The notes: a model not told the origin generated them from the sequence alone. DNA of 64,000 nucleotides from Cyathus striatus (GCA_025738555.1 JAOVFP010000014.1:3410001-3474000), one strand, 5' to 3'; positions 21,536 through 34,579 are shown, counted from the first letter of the stretch. Program-made: numbers and translations.

Positions 21536-23049
21536 ATTCCTGGCATGAATATAGCCCATATACAAGTTAAGCACCACAAATATATCTCAAAATTTGTAGC
21601 CCAACTGAAAAATTCCATTGTAAACTATTACAATTTAAATTCCACTGTTACTTATTACACAACATTTTTGCTCCTCTCCTTCTGTCTGTTTGTACTTGTT
21701 TATATGTCTACTTTAAACATTTTCCTCAGTAGTCATTCACCATTTTAAATTATGTACAACCTGGCAATAGCATAAATGTTGCTCTTACTTAAATTTATCC
21801 TCTCTTACTACATCTACAGACTATTAGTTGAGCTTATATATGAGTCCATTATTACTTATTGCACAATGTGTTCACTCTTTCGTTGTTTTATTTGTATTTG
21901 TTTATACTCTACCTAAATTGTCGTCCTTAGTAGTCATTCACCACTTGCAAATATGTAACCCAGTATTGTAGTTTGTTATCTCAAGCATGAATAACAGATC
22001 AGTGTCAATTCAGAGTGTTGTTAAAATGATGCAGGGACAAATGAATATATAGATTTGAAACTAAGAAATTGTATTTTTGCTTATGCTTATTGTGATTGAA
22101 TCAGAGACTTAATTATTCTTTTATCCAGAGTAATTTTTGGGTTAATAATATATTATAATGACAAAAGACCTATGCTGTTGCAGTCTGTTCTAATGTTTTA
22201 CATTAGTACTTAGATATATGTACATTCTGATTAAGCTGTTAACCGAAAACCTAGTCCAAACAGCAAGTGCCCTAAGTGAATATCTAAGCAAGCTGCTGAA
22301 GTGCTGAAGGTCAGAGCTCAAAGATTTTGATGTGGTTAAGCATGGTTGTCCAGCTTTTCATACTTAGGTTCTTGCCTGTGCAAGAGCTTTAACTAGTAAT
22401 GAAGCTGAGCAGTACTGAGTATTAACTGGATAGGAACAGGAGTACACTAAGTTTCTACAGCTAGAAGCTTAGTGTGAATAACAGATAAATGGTATGTGTG
22501 AATCAGACTGGAATTGACTGAGAGATGTAGCTACATGAGAGGAGTTTATATACTTTTTAGAACTACCTAGGTAGAAAGATGTACCATGATTAATAATGAA
22601 CTAAATAAGAGTGATTTGTAGCAAAGGAATAAAGATAAAGGTATAGGAATAAAGAAAAAGGGCATGCAGTGGCATCGGAAAAAGGTAATATTGATGTGAG
22701 TGCTTTGCTGGGTGTTGTGATTGGTCAGCGCTAAGTCACATGCCTTTTGCTTTGGGAAGGTACAGTGTTTACTTAGGCATGTCGGTTTTTGGGATGTTGC
22801 TTAGCACATTAACTATAGCACTTGCTAAGTAATGATTGATTAGTAATAATATGAATTTCATCGAAATTTGTAGTGATCATTGGAATAATCGAGGGTGTGG
22901 AATATCATTAGGGTTCCAAGATCAGGGTGTAATGAGTAAAGTAATTTCTAATTGGTCAAAGTAAATACAGGGACCAGCAGGCTATGTATATTGGGTAGTA
23001 TTGTACATAGGCCAGTAAGGTTCCCTACACAGAAATATAAATACTTCAT
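21536..23049. other. AT-rich, no gene
   Basis: Contains two diverged copies of a segment with TATTCATGCTTATT-like and CACTTATTRCACAA motifs (about 21640-21760 and 21850-21960: TTACTTATTRCACAAYRTTT... then GTAGTCATTCACCA). No domain found. Very few CpG. Confidence 0.4.
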
Positions 23050-24540
23050 TTAATCTTATAAAAATGACTACTCATACCATGAGTGTGAAGTGAGTGTGAG
23101 TTGACAGACCTTGAGCATGAAATTTCAGACCCTGTGTGTGAATCTATGGACCCTGTGCATGAGGTATCAACTCTGAGCATGAAATAAAATGTTGAGGGTG
23201 ATGTGAGCATGCACATTCAAGCTTGAGCATGAAAATTAATTTTTATTCTTCAACTTCTGAGTGTTTATCATGTTTAAAATTTTACCAGTAGTGACAATAA
23301 GACTACAGTAGTATGGTACCAGTATATACACTTGATTTACAACTAGTAAATATACTTATATATGGGATGGGTAGTACTACTAAGTATAATAACAGCCATA
23401 ATTCAATGTAGGTGTGAATATGTATTCACTTCATGCACATGCCCAAACTCATTTTAATTAACAGTAAACAATTATAAGCATGATTGTGATGGGTATATCT
23501 ATTCACACTCACTTGCCTTTCCTATAATTTCAAAGTGTGGCTATGGTACATATACTCACACCCACCCTCAATTACTCAAGTTTAACTGTGAGCATGAATA
23601 AGTAATCTATTCATGTTCATGCTTATTTCAATTTAATAGATATCCAGTAATAGAGTATAAGTGTGAATTTATTATAGTCATGCTCACAATACCTATTTGA
23701 TATACTCTTCAGATGTGTACATGCTGTAGTACACTAATTAATTAATATAGAAGTTGATATACATCACATAAAGAATACCCATGCTCAACATTTCACATTG
23801 CCAAACTTGTTTAAATTGAGAGTAAGCACAGACATATATATATACTATATTCACATGCAAGTTATACTATACAAGTAATATGCTTGAGCATGAATAGAGA
23901 TACCTATCACACTCATGCTCAAACTTGAGTAAATTGAGTGTGAGTGTGAATATAACACTCACACACAATTTCATGGCAAATATACATGAGCATGAATAGG
24001 AATACACACCCATCACACTCACACTCAAATTACAGGTAAGATTATGTGTGCATAAAAAGAAATGCATTTCATGCTCACATTAAAACCACCATGAATGTGA
24101 GCATGAATTGAAATATATAAATATACTGTGAGTGTGAATAGATTAAAGATATACTTCATGCCCACTGTCATGTCCCTGAAGTTGAGAGTGAGTGTATGAG
24201 TATACTAATTATATTCACACTCACACTCAAGTCACTGAAAATATGAGTGAGCATGAAAATAAATACACACCATGCTCACTAAAAATCAATTAATAAAGTG
24301 AATATAATATTTGTACATGTTAGTATTCACACACAAGTTATGATAAATATGCATGAGCATGAATAGGAATACCTATCACACTTATGCTCAAGATTTGTAG
24401 TAGTACAGTATTTAGGATAAATATATTGTTTTACACTCACTTATATATTTCATCACTCTCACTTATATATTATTCATGCTCAGGGTCAAATTTCCATGTG
24501 CAGACCCTGAGCGTGCATGCTAAACTCATGCTCATATGAA
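23050..24540. repeat. GAGCATGAATA / GAGTGTGAATA word array
   Basis: About 1.5 kb in which 10-12-base words (GAGCATGAA, GAGTGTGAATA, and reverse complements CATGCTCA and CACACTCA) recur many times on both strands with variable AT-rich spacing. This is neither a simple tandem array nor coding sequence. Confidence 0.75.
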
Positions 24541-25079
24541 GTTCTGATAAGGGAAAACCCACTGAAGTGAAATTTGCTTCCCACTGTAACTCCCAGTGGG
24601 CAAAACTCGAATTATTTCACTTTTTTTTACATATCTTACATGACATAGCATGTTAGCCCTACATATTATATATTTTAAGCATTACAGTAAAGCTAACCAT
24701 ACAAAAAGTACTCTATAGAGCAGTTTTTTTCATGTACCTTTTCACCACTTGCACCCTATCAGACTGTTTCCCATGGTCATTGAGGATACAGCAGCAGCTT
24801 GCCAAATACCCCTCTGAGTCCACACTCATTTTCCATCAATTTCTCACCAACACTCAATATTTCACTAATACAAAAACTAACATAGAAATGAGCTTCAATA
24901 TCGACCAGAGAGTGGTATAGTTTTGAAGTGCCAATGTTAAGAATGCAATGGCATGTTATTGAGCACTCAGCTGGTTTGTTGTCTGAGTTCACATCATGCA
25001 CATTTCTACATTAGTTTTTTTATTGCTGAAATGTCAAGCATTGGTGAGAAATTAATGGGAAATGAGTGTGTAGTCAGAG
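24541..25079. mobile_element. CpG-poor relic of the foldback family
   Basis: 24545-24600 holds GGGAAAACCCACTGAAGTGA and CACTGTAACTCCCAGTGGGC, matching the centre of the foldback element at 41594-42103 and the copy near 49130-49210. 24640-24725 matches 41337-41425 in inverted orientation. The rest has no recognisable gene; a short frame at 24732-24920 is not supported. Confidence 0.55.
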
Positions 25080-25311
25080 GGCACTAGATTGGGTGATCTT
25101 TATAATAATCCACTGTAATTACAGTGGGAATGCTATGTATACCTGACTGTAGTTACAGTGTACATACTTACATAAGTAACAGTAAACTATGAGTGGTGTT
25201 AACCAAAATTATCATAAAAATGTAGTGTTTTATGATTGCCACAATTATAAATAATGATCACCCTCATGATTACACATTTTGAGAGCTTATCCACCTACTA
25301 ATACTAAATTT

Positions 25312-25530
25312 AATGGTGATCATAAGTGATTATTGGCTATTTTGAAGTGAATATTACTACTGTAGATCTATTGTAATATAGTGATCATATGTGATCATTG
25401 GCTATTTTGAAGTGAATACTATTACTGTAGGTCTATTGCAATATGGTGATCATATGTGATCATTAGCTATTTGAAGTGAATATTACTATATTGTAATGTG
25501 GTGATCATATGTGATCATTGACTTATTTTG
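25312..25530. repeat. tandem repeat of about 64 bp, 3-4 copies
   Basis: The unit contains TGATCATATGTGATCATTGG, CTATTTTGAAGTGAATA and CTGTAGGTCTATTGCAATAT, repeated with small changes. Each unit holds an imperfect palindrome (GATCATATGTGATC). Confidence 0.8.
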
Positions 25531-25660
25531 TATTGAAAATTATTACTGTATAAATAATCATTGTTACTAATTGAATATTGCCATTGTAGTTCATGTCACA
25601 TTTGTCACGATATTCCCGCGTGTCACATATTTCCCGCGCTTCACACAATTCCCATGCATC

Positions 25661-25940
25661 ATGTTTGTCACATTCTCCATGTGTGTCACACATTCTCCAT
25701 GTGTGTCACACATTCTCCATGTGTGTCACACATTCTCCATGTGTGTCACACATTCTCCATGTGTGTCACACATTCTCCATGTGTGTCACACATTCTCCAT
25801 GTGTGTCACACATTCTCCATGTGTGTCACACATTCTCCATGTGTGTCACACATTCTCCATGTGTGTCACACATTCTCCATGTGTGTCACACATTCTCCAT
25901 GTGTGTCACACATTCTCCATGTGTGTCACACATTTCCCAT
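25661..25940. repeat. 20-bp minisatellite, about 13 units
   Basis: Near-identical head-to-tail copies of CATTCTCCATGTGTGTCACA. Open frames across it in all three plus frames only reflect a unit without stops. The flanks (25590-25670 and 25940-26110) hold looser CpG-containing variants such as TTCCCGCGTGTCACA-type words. Confidence 0.95.
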
Positions 25941-26110
25941 GCATCTTATAATTCCCATGCTCTGGATAATTCTGGCGCATCATGATTGTCATGATCTTCC
26001 CACACATTTCATAACTCCTGGGCATTTCATAATTCCCATGCTCCACATTATTCCTGCACTCTGGATAATTCTGGTGCATTATAATTGTCATGACCTTCCT
26101 GCATGTCACA

Positions 26111-27079
26111 TACAGTCATCCACCCCTATTTGTTACATAATCACTACCTGTTACAATCAACAATGAATATCATTTTTCTCTTGATCCATGCATCCTATCC
26201 ACTCACTTCTTTTTGTAATTTACACTTACTATTGTGTTCTATATTATGATATAAAATTTTGGAGCAGAAAATGTTCCAGCACTTTTTATTTATCTGCCAA
26301 TTCTTAAATATGTGAGAAAGTTGATTAGTCCAAAAATTTAACAAGCTTTTACATTCATGTTATAACCATAAATTAACTGGAAATCACCATAAATTTATCA
26401 ATAACAATGGTATATAGGTTTCACATAAATTTAGTGGTGATTAAGTTCTATATCTTGAGCAAAATTCACATTGTAACAGCATTCTGTGTGAAGAGGAAAG
26501 CAAAATTGCAGAAGTGAATGATATTCTAATGCATGAAATATAACTTCTGTACCAATTTTATACTTACTAAAATACACCAAACATTAGTGAATAATACCTC
26601 AATCATCTTAGATATGCTGGGGATTTGAAAATCCTCATCAGAGGAAGGTGCTATGATTTATTATGTGCTGAATGGGATAAGAGTGCGTGTTGCAGAACAT
26701 AAGTCACTATAATTTTATCATAATGAAGGTATAATGTGCATATATGTGTATCTAATAACCAATCTGAGTGTGTAGATACTATCAGGGTACAATAGGTAAT
26801 CAGAAATAAGTGTATATCAGCAAAGAGAGTGTGATAATTTTGCCAAACAATGCCGTGTAACATCTTGACATAATTTCCCCAAATGGCATGTATCTGGGAA
26901 TTTTTGTTCTCACATGACAATGCATGGTCATAGCTCACTAAAAACACATGTACAATATATGGAAGATAACTAGAAATAAAACAAAACATGTTTTAAAGTG
27001 AGGAAGCAAAGGGAAATTTAAAAAGATGAATTTTCGTGAAGTGCTATAACAAACAGGGGTGGATGACTGTACTTTCCAT
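26111..27079. other. AT-rich, no gene
   Basis: No coding region, repeat or element end recognised. A minus frame at 26989-26651 has no domain. Confidence 0.4.
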
Positions 27080-27380
27080 GCATCACAATTGTCATGATCT
27101 TCTTGCATGTCACATATTTCCCGTGCTTCTAATAATTCTCGTGCTCCACATCATTCTCACGCTCTAGATAATTCCCGCGCACTGCGCTTGTCACGTTCTT
27201 CCCACGCGTCACGATTTTGTCACACTTTTACACACATCATGATCATCATGCTTTTACACATGTCACAATTGTCATGCATTTACATGCTTCATGGCCATCA
27301 TGCATTTATGGCTGTCACAAATGTGACATATTTCTAGTGTGTCACAACTGTCAAGCTTTTACATGTCACATTTATCAACA
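27080..27380. repeat. TGTCACR / CCCGCGC word cluster
   Basis: Words related to the 25.6 kb minisatellite: TTCCCGTGCTTC, CTCACGCTC, CCCACGCGTCACG, TTTTACACATGTCACAAT. It is one of the few places in this compartment where CpG survives. Similar clusters lie at 29390-29600 and 37010-37270. Confidence 0.6.
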
Positions 27381-28125
27381 CTAGTGTTGGCATAGTCAGT
27401 TAATAGTGGTCATATTATACACTATTCAATCTATGTATGAGTTCATCAAATATTGATGGGGTCCCAACAGGTGTGCAATGACAATTGTTCCCATACCTTT
27501 CATGATCTAGGAATAAGAGTATTGTGTGACACCACATTTTATTCTCAGTTCATTGCTTAGTAATGTAATTCAGTATTTTACATTGACTAGTCATTGATTG
27601 ATCTGTCAACTGTCAATCATTGACACATACTTTTTTGACAGATGAGGTCTGATTCTGTTGATAACATTGTTGCACATGACTATAGAGAAATGATATTACA
27701 TTTTTTTAGACAAGAGAGGAGAAGGGACAAAGGGGCCCTTCAGTAAAGAGAACAAGAAAAGAAGGCAATGACATAATTAACACTAAGCCAAAGAACAGAA
27801 AAGTAAGTAAATAACAGAAAGTGCAAAGAAGTACAAATGGGAGTTTTCAGATATCAGAATGAATACTAATACTAAAAGAGTGAGTAGAAGTGAAACTGAT
27901 TGAGACACAATAAGATAGTTTTTATTAACTCCTCATTTCAATAAAACATAAAAAACTATCATGTAGTTATATAGAGTCAGCAGTTATGTGATTTGGTAAT
28001 GTTAGATGTACTGGGTTGCACAACTTTCTTAGGCTATGTTGGGCTGTGGTATGTATTGCTTCTCTGTGTTGGGCTGTGTATGTAGCAGTGCTTTGCACAT
28101 GCTCTGCTGTGTAGCACTGACTTGT
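27381..28125. other. AT-rich, no gene
   Basis: No coding signal. I find no CpG from about 27214 to 29445. The segment near 28012-28030 (GTTGCACAACTTTCTT) resembles 29608-29625. Confidence 0.4.
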
Positions 28126-28500
28126 ACAGCATTGCTATGTTCCACAGCATTGCTATGTTCCACAGCATTGCTATGTTCCACAGCATTGCTATGTTCCACA
28201 GCATTGCTATGTTCCACAGCATTGCTATGTTCCACAGCATTGTTCTATGTTCCACAGCATTGCTATGTTCCACAGCATTGCTATGTTCCACAGCATTGCT
28301 ATGTTCCACAGCATTGCTATGTTCCACAGCATTGCTATGTTCCACAGCATTGCTATGTTCCACAGCATTGCTATGTTCCACAGCATTGCTATGTTCCACA
28401 GCATTGCTATGTTCCACAGCATTGCTATGTTCCACAGCATTGCTATGTTCCACAGCATTGCTATGTTCCACAGCATTGCTATGCACCACAGCTTTGCTAT
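28126..28500. repeat. 18-bp minisatellite, about 20 units
   Basis: Head-to-tail CAGCATTGCTATGTTCCA. One unit carries a 3-base insertion near 28240 and the last two units are variant (CAGCTTTGCTATGCACCA). Because the unit is a multiple of three, long open frames appear on both strands; I do not treat them as genes. Confidence 0.95.
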
Positions 28501-28530
28501 GCACCACAGCTTTGCTGTGTACTTACTTGT

Positions 28531-28695
28531 ATATAACCACTCTGTATCTTGATAGTTGCCAACAAGTTTCCTCCCCATTTGTGTCTGTGTCAGTGTCTGT
28601 GTTTGAGTTCTTGCTCCTTTACCACTTTCTTTGCTCCCTTATCATCCTCTTTGCTCTCAACCACCCTCTTTATTCTTTGTTACTTCTGACAGGTA
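28531..28695 (+). repeat. TATA-box and CT-rich segment, copy 1
   Basis: It begins TATATAACCACTCTGTATCT and continues CAACAAGTTTCCTCCCCATT, a TGTGTCTG run, and TTTGCTCTCAACCACCCTCT to TTACTTCTGACA. Copy 2 is at 29707-29857. The layout (repeats, TATA box, CT-rich leader) looks like an LTR or a duplicated promoter. Matching target duplications are not evident. Confidence 0.5.
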
Positions 28696-29389
28696 ATGTG
28701 TGTTGAAGATATTAGTATAATCAATGGCCAATGCAAGAATCATAATCATCTATAGACTATAATGTGTAAGTTTAATGTAATGTGGAATCACATCTATTCA
28801 CTATCTATTTATATGTGTTAAACATGCAAGGTTCTATATTCTTCTCTGTCTGGTTGGCACATGTTTCCATAATGTTCAATACCATTGTAATGATCCTAAC
28901 TATTATGGTTATTATTTTGTCATTTTATCACATCTCTAGTCTTGATTGTAAAACATAGCATATTCAAAATATATCATACACTCTAAATAGGACTAAGACT
29001 CCAACTATGTATATGCCATACATCCTCCAATCTAGTTTCTTATTACTGTTACACTCCCATAACATTATATTTGTCATATACTGTGTTACAACCTTCAATT
29101 CTACAAGTGCATATTCATTTACTCTGATTTTTATAATTTGCTCTGTGGTTTTCAGATACTTAATCTGCTTCTGTAATAATTTGGATGGTGATACAGATGT
29201 ACCAGAACTGCACATGTGGCTGGCTTCCCTTGTTCAGAGTTAAGTTTTAGATACCACACAAACTCTCTTCTTAACTATGTTCTTGGCCCCACATATGTAG
29301 GAAACAATAATTAGTACACATATCTATTGTTGTTATACTTTGTGTCTGATAAACAAAAGTTAAAATAATCTACATAATATAAGAGGCTA
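28696..29389. other. no gene
   Basis: AT-rich sequence between the two copies of the TATA segment. Frames at 29007-29243 and 29215-28964 are unrecognised. Confidence 0.35.
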
Positions 29390-29600
29390 AAAATGTGACA
29401 GCTGTCATGCATGAAACATAATGACATGTTGGAAATATGTCACAAACGTGATGAGCATAAATACATTATAATTGTGATACATGTGAAATATGTCACACAT
29501 GTGATGGGCTTAAATGTATGACAATCGTGGTGTATTTGAAAAGCGTGACGATTGTGACATGTGTAAATGCGTGACAATTGTGACGCACAGGAAGAACATG
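29390..29600. repeat. TGTCACA / CGTGACAATTGTGAC word cluster
   Basis: Many copies of TGTCACA, GTGACAATTGTGAC and ATGTGTAAATGCGTGAC in both orientations. CpG is retained only inside these words. Related to 27080-27380. Confidence 0.55.
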
Positions 29601-29706
29601 ACAAGCACAGTTGCACAGCTTCTTTGACAGTTCTGTGATTGACAGATTAACAGCTGTCTGTTACCTTAGTTACATGGACCTTAGTTGGGACTTTGCTAGA
29701 CACACT

Positions 29707-29857
29707 CAGTATATAAACACTCTGTAACTTGATAGTTGACAACAAGTTTCCTCCCCATTTTGTGTCTGTGTCTGTGTTTGTGTCTGAGCTTTACACTCTT
29801 ATCCTCCTCTTTGCTCTCAACCACCCCCTCTATTCTTTGTTACTTCTGACACAATTT
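29707..29857 (+). repeat. TATA-box and CT-rich segment, copy 2
   Basis: Partner of 28531-28695: TATATAAACACTCTGTAACT, CAACAAGTTTCCTCCCCATT, a TCTGTG run, CTCTCAACCACCCCCTCTAT, ending TTACTTCTGACA. It lacks the minisatellite upstream. Confidence 0.5.
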
Positions 29858-32365
29858 GTATGTTTGGTATGTTTCCAATTTGTAGATATGTTTTTCAATA
29901 ATCTGAAATTTTGTTATTTTAGATTTAACATACTTAATTGATTGTATCATGTCTGACAAGTGTTAAATACCATGCTAAATTTTATTAATATTATATTACT
30001 ATCTATAAAGGTATATGCAATGTAGAAATAGAGGGGCAGGAATAGAGCAGGAATAGGGTGGGGTCATTGGGTGGCAGGGTGGAATCCTTTTATCGGGGGT
30101 CTGGGGATATCCAAGATAAGACCTTAGAAGTTTGGGGATATTGGTAATATTTATCTTCACATGGTATGTAATATTGCACCAGATGCCATATCATATGGAG
30201 ATTTGAGAAACATGAAAAAAATCAATTATAGCCATTCTTTGAGTGAAATGTCCCATAAAATTAACAATTGTATAATATTTGAGTTATGGAAAAGGTAATA
30301 ATGTAACCTGTAGAGCCCATAGGGTTACTTTGAGTTTTGGTCTGATGAAACCTGAAAGTCTTACAAACAGATTGCTTTAATGTATATGGAACCCCAGTAA
30401 AACAGATGTTGAGTACTTACCTAGGTAGCTCTCAAATTAAATTGACACTGATAATAGTATATCTACTTATTTATTTTATTAATTGACTCTGCTGTAGTGT
30501 AGAGTGTATCAATATATGTTGACACCATTGGTTTCATTTATCCTTGACAGCAAAAACATTCTTTTTTGTTTAGAGATGCTGAAGCATTGATTCAGGATTC
30601 TATTTGCACCAATTTAAATATAACAGTACACTGAGCACTTACAAGGGGATGTGCTAATTTATAAAATATAGTATTATTCATTATTTCCAATTCTACCATA
30701 TGTTTTATTTCAATTACAGGAGAAAACAACATGAAGGTTTAAAGAGCACTTAAAAACATAATCAGTCCCAACCCAGTAAATTGAATCTATTTCTTTGTGA
30801 AATATTGCACATAGGGCAGGAGAGGGCATAATTAGTAATTCATTGCTAAGAATGCATATGCATCAGCTTCTGTGTGGATCACCAATCAGGCATGTCACAC
30901 TCCTGTCATGTAGTCACATGCCCTCCAGCACTGACCCAGTAGAATAACTTTTCATACACACTATCTATATCTTTCAAATAAATTGCATATTGGACACTTA
31001 TATATATTCTTTTATAATATGTAATTGAATTATTTTTTACTCTACTATGATTTCCATAAATTGGCAAATAGCACCAACTCCCTGCCAAAATAGGCATCAA
31101 AACAGTATTATTGCATCTTTAATTCAGATTTAGACTATATGATACTGCATCATTGGGTAAAATATGTTTAAAAAAGCAATTGTAACAAATGTATTGACTT
31201 GGAATTCCAAAAAAGAAAATCAGAAGTATGTAATCTTGCAGTGAACAGTGCCATATCTCATCTTGTAAGTGTGAAATTAACAATTCAGACTCAAACATTT
31301 TGTACTCATATGTGAACTGAGTATTGTTTGTCACTACAGCTAGGTGAAAAAATGTGTTATGATCTGAGCTGGTCTCATGATATCTAGATAATGTGACACC
31401 TGATCTTGTGATATAATAATCACATGACTTGTCACTACACTCATAAGTCATATGACAAAGTCAAAGTCTAAACTGTTGTATGATGTATACACAGTGACAC
31501 TTGAGAAGTGAATAGAAGTAGCAGTGTTCTGGGTCTGAGGTGTTCTCAAAGAGGATAGAGGGGTTTAGCCAGCTATATTGGATGATAGCTAAACTAAGAT
31601 CAAGCTGAAGAAGCTTGATCAGAATACATGAGTTATTTATACAAAAGAAGCATGGTCCATTCACAGAAAGGTATGCTACTATAAATAAAGTCTATGACTT
31701 GTTATGACTTGACAGAGGTCTAAGAAAAATAAATAGGTGAGACATATCAGTAAGCAAAGTCTGTGCCAGTAGTATGACAAACCAGGGTGGTGGGGATTGG
31801 TGAGGGGTAAGGGGTCAGAGGTAAGGAGTGATGAAGGTGAAACATGTGTCAGTACTATAAATAGAGTGGGATGAGTAAGTAAGAAGATATAAATAGAAGG
31901 GTCACATGAAAAAGAGATAGTCTGACAGGGTTGAGATGAAGAAAGTGTAACAAAATGTGATTTAGAGAAACAGATGTAGTTACAAGTTTTGCCCTGCCAA
32001 AGAGCATGGGAAAGTACTACAGTGTTCACTTAATGGGTGAGTCCAATCATACAAATTTACATCACATGAAATATAGGAGGAGCAGTGATGAAATGCACTT
32101 GCCAGAAATGTGAGTGCCATAACACTGTGAAAACAGTGATTCTATTGCAGTCAACCCTAATGCTGCACAAGAAAGAAAGGACTAAATGAAAAAGAGAAGG
32201 GGGGAGAACAGAAGAGAAAAAGAAATAAAGAGAAAGGATAGGTTGTACATTAGAGAAAAAACAGCTATTCAGTATTAGTATTAAGAGAGGGGAAAGGTGA
32301 TAGATAATGGATTGGAGGGAGAAAATGAGATGGAATTAAATTTTGTGAAAAAATAAATTAAAAGC
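29858..32365. other. AT-rich stretch without supported gene
   Basis: No domain or clear element end is found. A minus frame at 31451-31119 and another at 32029-31679 are unrecognised. The plus strand near 32095-32130 reads CTCQKCECHNTVKTV, a cysteine cluster too short to call. Confidence 0.4.
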
Positions 32366-33270
32366 TCAATGCAGCAAATAAAGTGATGCAATTAAAAATG
32401 TATACTTATGAATATAGATTTGAAAAGCATTCAAGTTCCATCTTCCAATTTGTTGTATCGTTTTGAGATTAATCCCATGTTCTACTAGAGCAGTAGCTCC
32501 ACCTGAGTGTAATGAATGCCCTGCAAACTGTGGTCCAGCAACATGATACAAACATTGTAATAAGAAAGATCTTGTTGGGGGGGAGCTGTCTTCTTTGAGC
32601 CAAAGAAGATGATGGAAGGGGAAAAGCCAATCCCATGAGTAGAGATATGTTCTGAAGATAGGGGTAGGGTCAGGTCTATCACTGAAAAGATGCTCTATAA
32701 CTACTACATCTCCTTCAAATCTCTGATCAGCTTTATACATTGGGAGAGTAAATTGATAGGCATCATCAGTTGGAAAGGCTACTGTACAGCACGGAGGAAG
32801 TTTCTGAGTGTCTCTGAGAATTGATGTGTCTGGGACTACTAGTTCACCTAAGCAAAGTAGTCCATAGAAGCCAGTGAGCAAGATTGTCAGACAAAGTAGT
32901 GAGTCATGATCAAGGGCAGTGTATAGTTGATGATGAATTAAATGAAGAGTTCAAAGAGGGAGTGCTGGTTTTCATGTTGGATTGGAGTGAAAACAGCATT
33001 GAGATCCAAGAAGAATATTTTGAACTTCATGAGAGTTTCATATCTCTTGTACATTTGGATAAAAGGGCTCTAAGGAGTGGACAATACCTGAGAGGTATGT
33101 TGTTAATGTCAATGATGTCACATAGTGCAACATAAATAGTATATAATCTATAATGGTATCAATGGATGATTGAATAGGGCAATCATGTAAGCAGCAGAAC
33201 CCTAGATAAGAGTTCAAAGCAGAGGCATAGTTTAAAGTAGTTGTTGCATCAACATGGAAACTTAAAGTAA
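32366..33270 (-). pseudogene. tyrosine recombinase of the YR retrotransposon, catalytic Arg lost
   Basis: The N-terminal core-binding part (33270-33050) reads TTLNYASALNSYLGFCCLHD and TTYLSGIVHSLEPFYPNVQE. The catalytic part (32881-32366) reads LTGFYGLLCLGELVVPD, then GHSLHSGGATALVEHGINLK, IGRWNLNAFQIYIHK. The family motif is HSxR...GGAT and QIYIRK. Here both Arg positions are His (HSLH, IYIHK), each a CGC/CGT-to-CAC/CAT type change, while the nucleophilic Tyr remains. Inactive as read. Confidence 0.75.
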
Positions 33271-33278
33271 TCATCTGC

Positions 33279-34473
33279 CAGTAATTTACACTCCCCCAAG
33301 AGGTCTGTATGGATCTGTATGGATCCACACAGAATCCAAAAATTCCATACAGATCTGTGTGGATTCCATGCGGATCCATACAGACCCATACAGACCTGTA
33401 TAGATACTATACAGAATTTATATAGTGGCTATTATAGTTATTAGAGGTGATTATTCTATACAGATTTCATACATATTCTGCATGGATTCTGTGTGGATTT
33501 ATGCAGAATCTGTAAGATCTATTTAATACCTTAATTTTCCTGTTTCAAATCACAATGAATACTATTAAAACTGTTAATTCATAATCTCATCTCATTCCTA
33601 CCATCATCTTGTCTCCATTGCTGCCTTGTCACAGGTTTCAAGTGTAACCCTAGGTGGAAAGTGTGACACTACATGAAATCTGTGATATACTCAATACATA
33701 GTATTGTGCTCAATGCATAGTGTCATGCTTAATGTATAGTATCACACTCTATGTATAGTGTCACACTTAATGCATAGTGTCATATTTAATGTACAGTGTC
33801 ACACTCAACACTTAGTGTCATGCTTAATGTATAGTGTCACACTTAAAGTATAGTGTCTTGTTTAATGTATAGTGTCGCACTCAACACTTACTATCACACT
33901 CAATGCATTAAGTGTGACACTATGTATTAAGAGTGACACTAAGCATTGAGTGTGATACTAAGTGTTGAGTGTGACTCTCTGCATTGAGTGTGACACTTAA
34001 AGCATGGTGTCACACTCAATGCTTAGTGTCACATTCAATGCAGAGAGTTACACTCAACACTTAGTGTCACTTTTAATGCATAGTGTCATGCTTAATGCAT
34101 AGCTTCACACTTAATGCATGGTGTCACACTCAATGCATAGCGTCACACTCAATGCAGAGTGTCACACTCAATGCTTAGTGTCACATTTAATGCATAGTGT
34201 CACACTTAATGCTTAGTGTGGTCATGTGCAAGGAAATAAGTATAATAAGATTCTGTACAGAATTTTCAGGTCTGTAATGTGGAATTCTGTGGAATTCTAC
34301 ATAATCTGTACAGAATTTTTGGAATCTGTGCAGAATCTGCACAGATTCACAAAAACCTCTGCCAAAAAGAAAAACAATCTGCAGATTCCGCACAGATTCC
34401 GAAAATTCCATATGAATTCCACATGGATTCTGTGCAGATCCATACAGAACATATGGCTAAGTGTAAAGAGCTC
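33279..34473. mobile_element. 1195-bp word-array element with 8-bp target duplication
   Basis: Perfect duplication TCATCTGC at 33271-33278 and 34474-34481. The left end is CAGTAATTTACACTCCCCC; the right end reads GAGCTCTTTACACTTAGCC on the other strand, sharing TTTACACT as a short inverted repeat. The interior is two flanking arrays of CCATACAGATCTGTGTGGAT-type words (33300-33540 and 34250-34450) around about 550 bp of TGCATAGTGTCACACTCAA-type words. It encodes nothing. The 8-bp duplication and CAG start suggest a hAT-mobilised, non-autonomous element. Confidence 0.85.
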
Positions 34474-34579
34474 TCATCTGCTTGTGTAGAAACTTTTTGC
34501 ATGTCCAAGGAGCTCAAGATGGCTGCTTGGAATGCCAACAACTTCTGATCATTGTAAGAATGCCCCCGGCACTTCATGA

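Noticed and set aside
25661..25940. CRISPR array
   Set aside because: Copies are directly adjacent with no unique spacers, and the genome is eukaryotic.
25561..26166. 200-codon plus frame and two others across the 20-bp minisatellite
   Set aside because: A stop-free 20-bp unit reads open in all three frames; the Cys/His-rich peptide is a repeat artefact, not a zinc protein.
28034..28706. Long open frames across the 18-bp minisatellite on both strands
   Set aside because: The unit length is a multiple of three and contains no stop in several frames, so open frames are automatic; there are no start context, introns or domain.
32095..32130. Cysteine cluster CTCQKCECHN as a zinc finger
   Set aside because: Only about 12 residues long, with no extended frame or homologous context.
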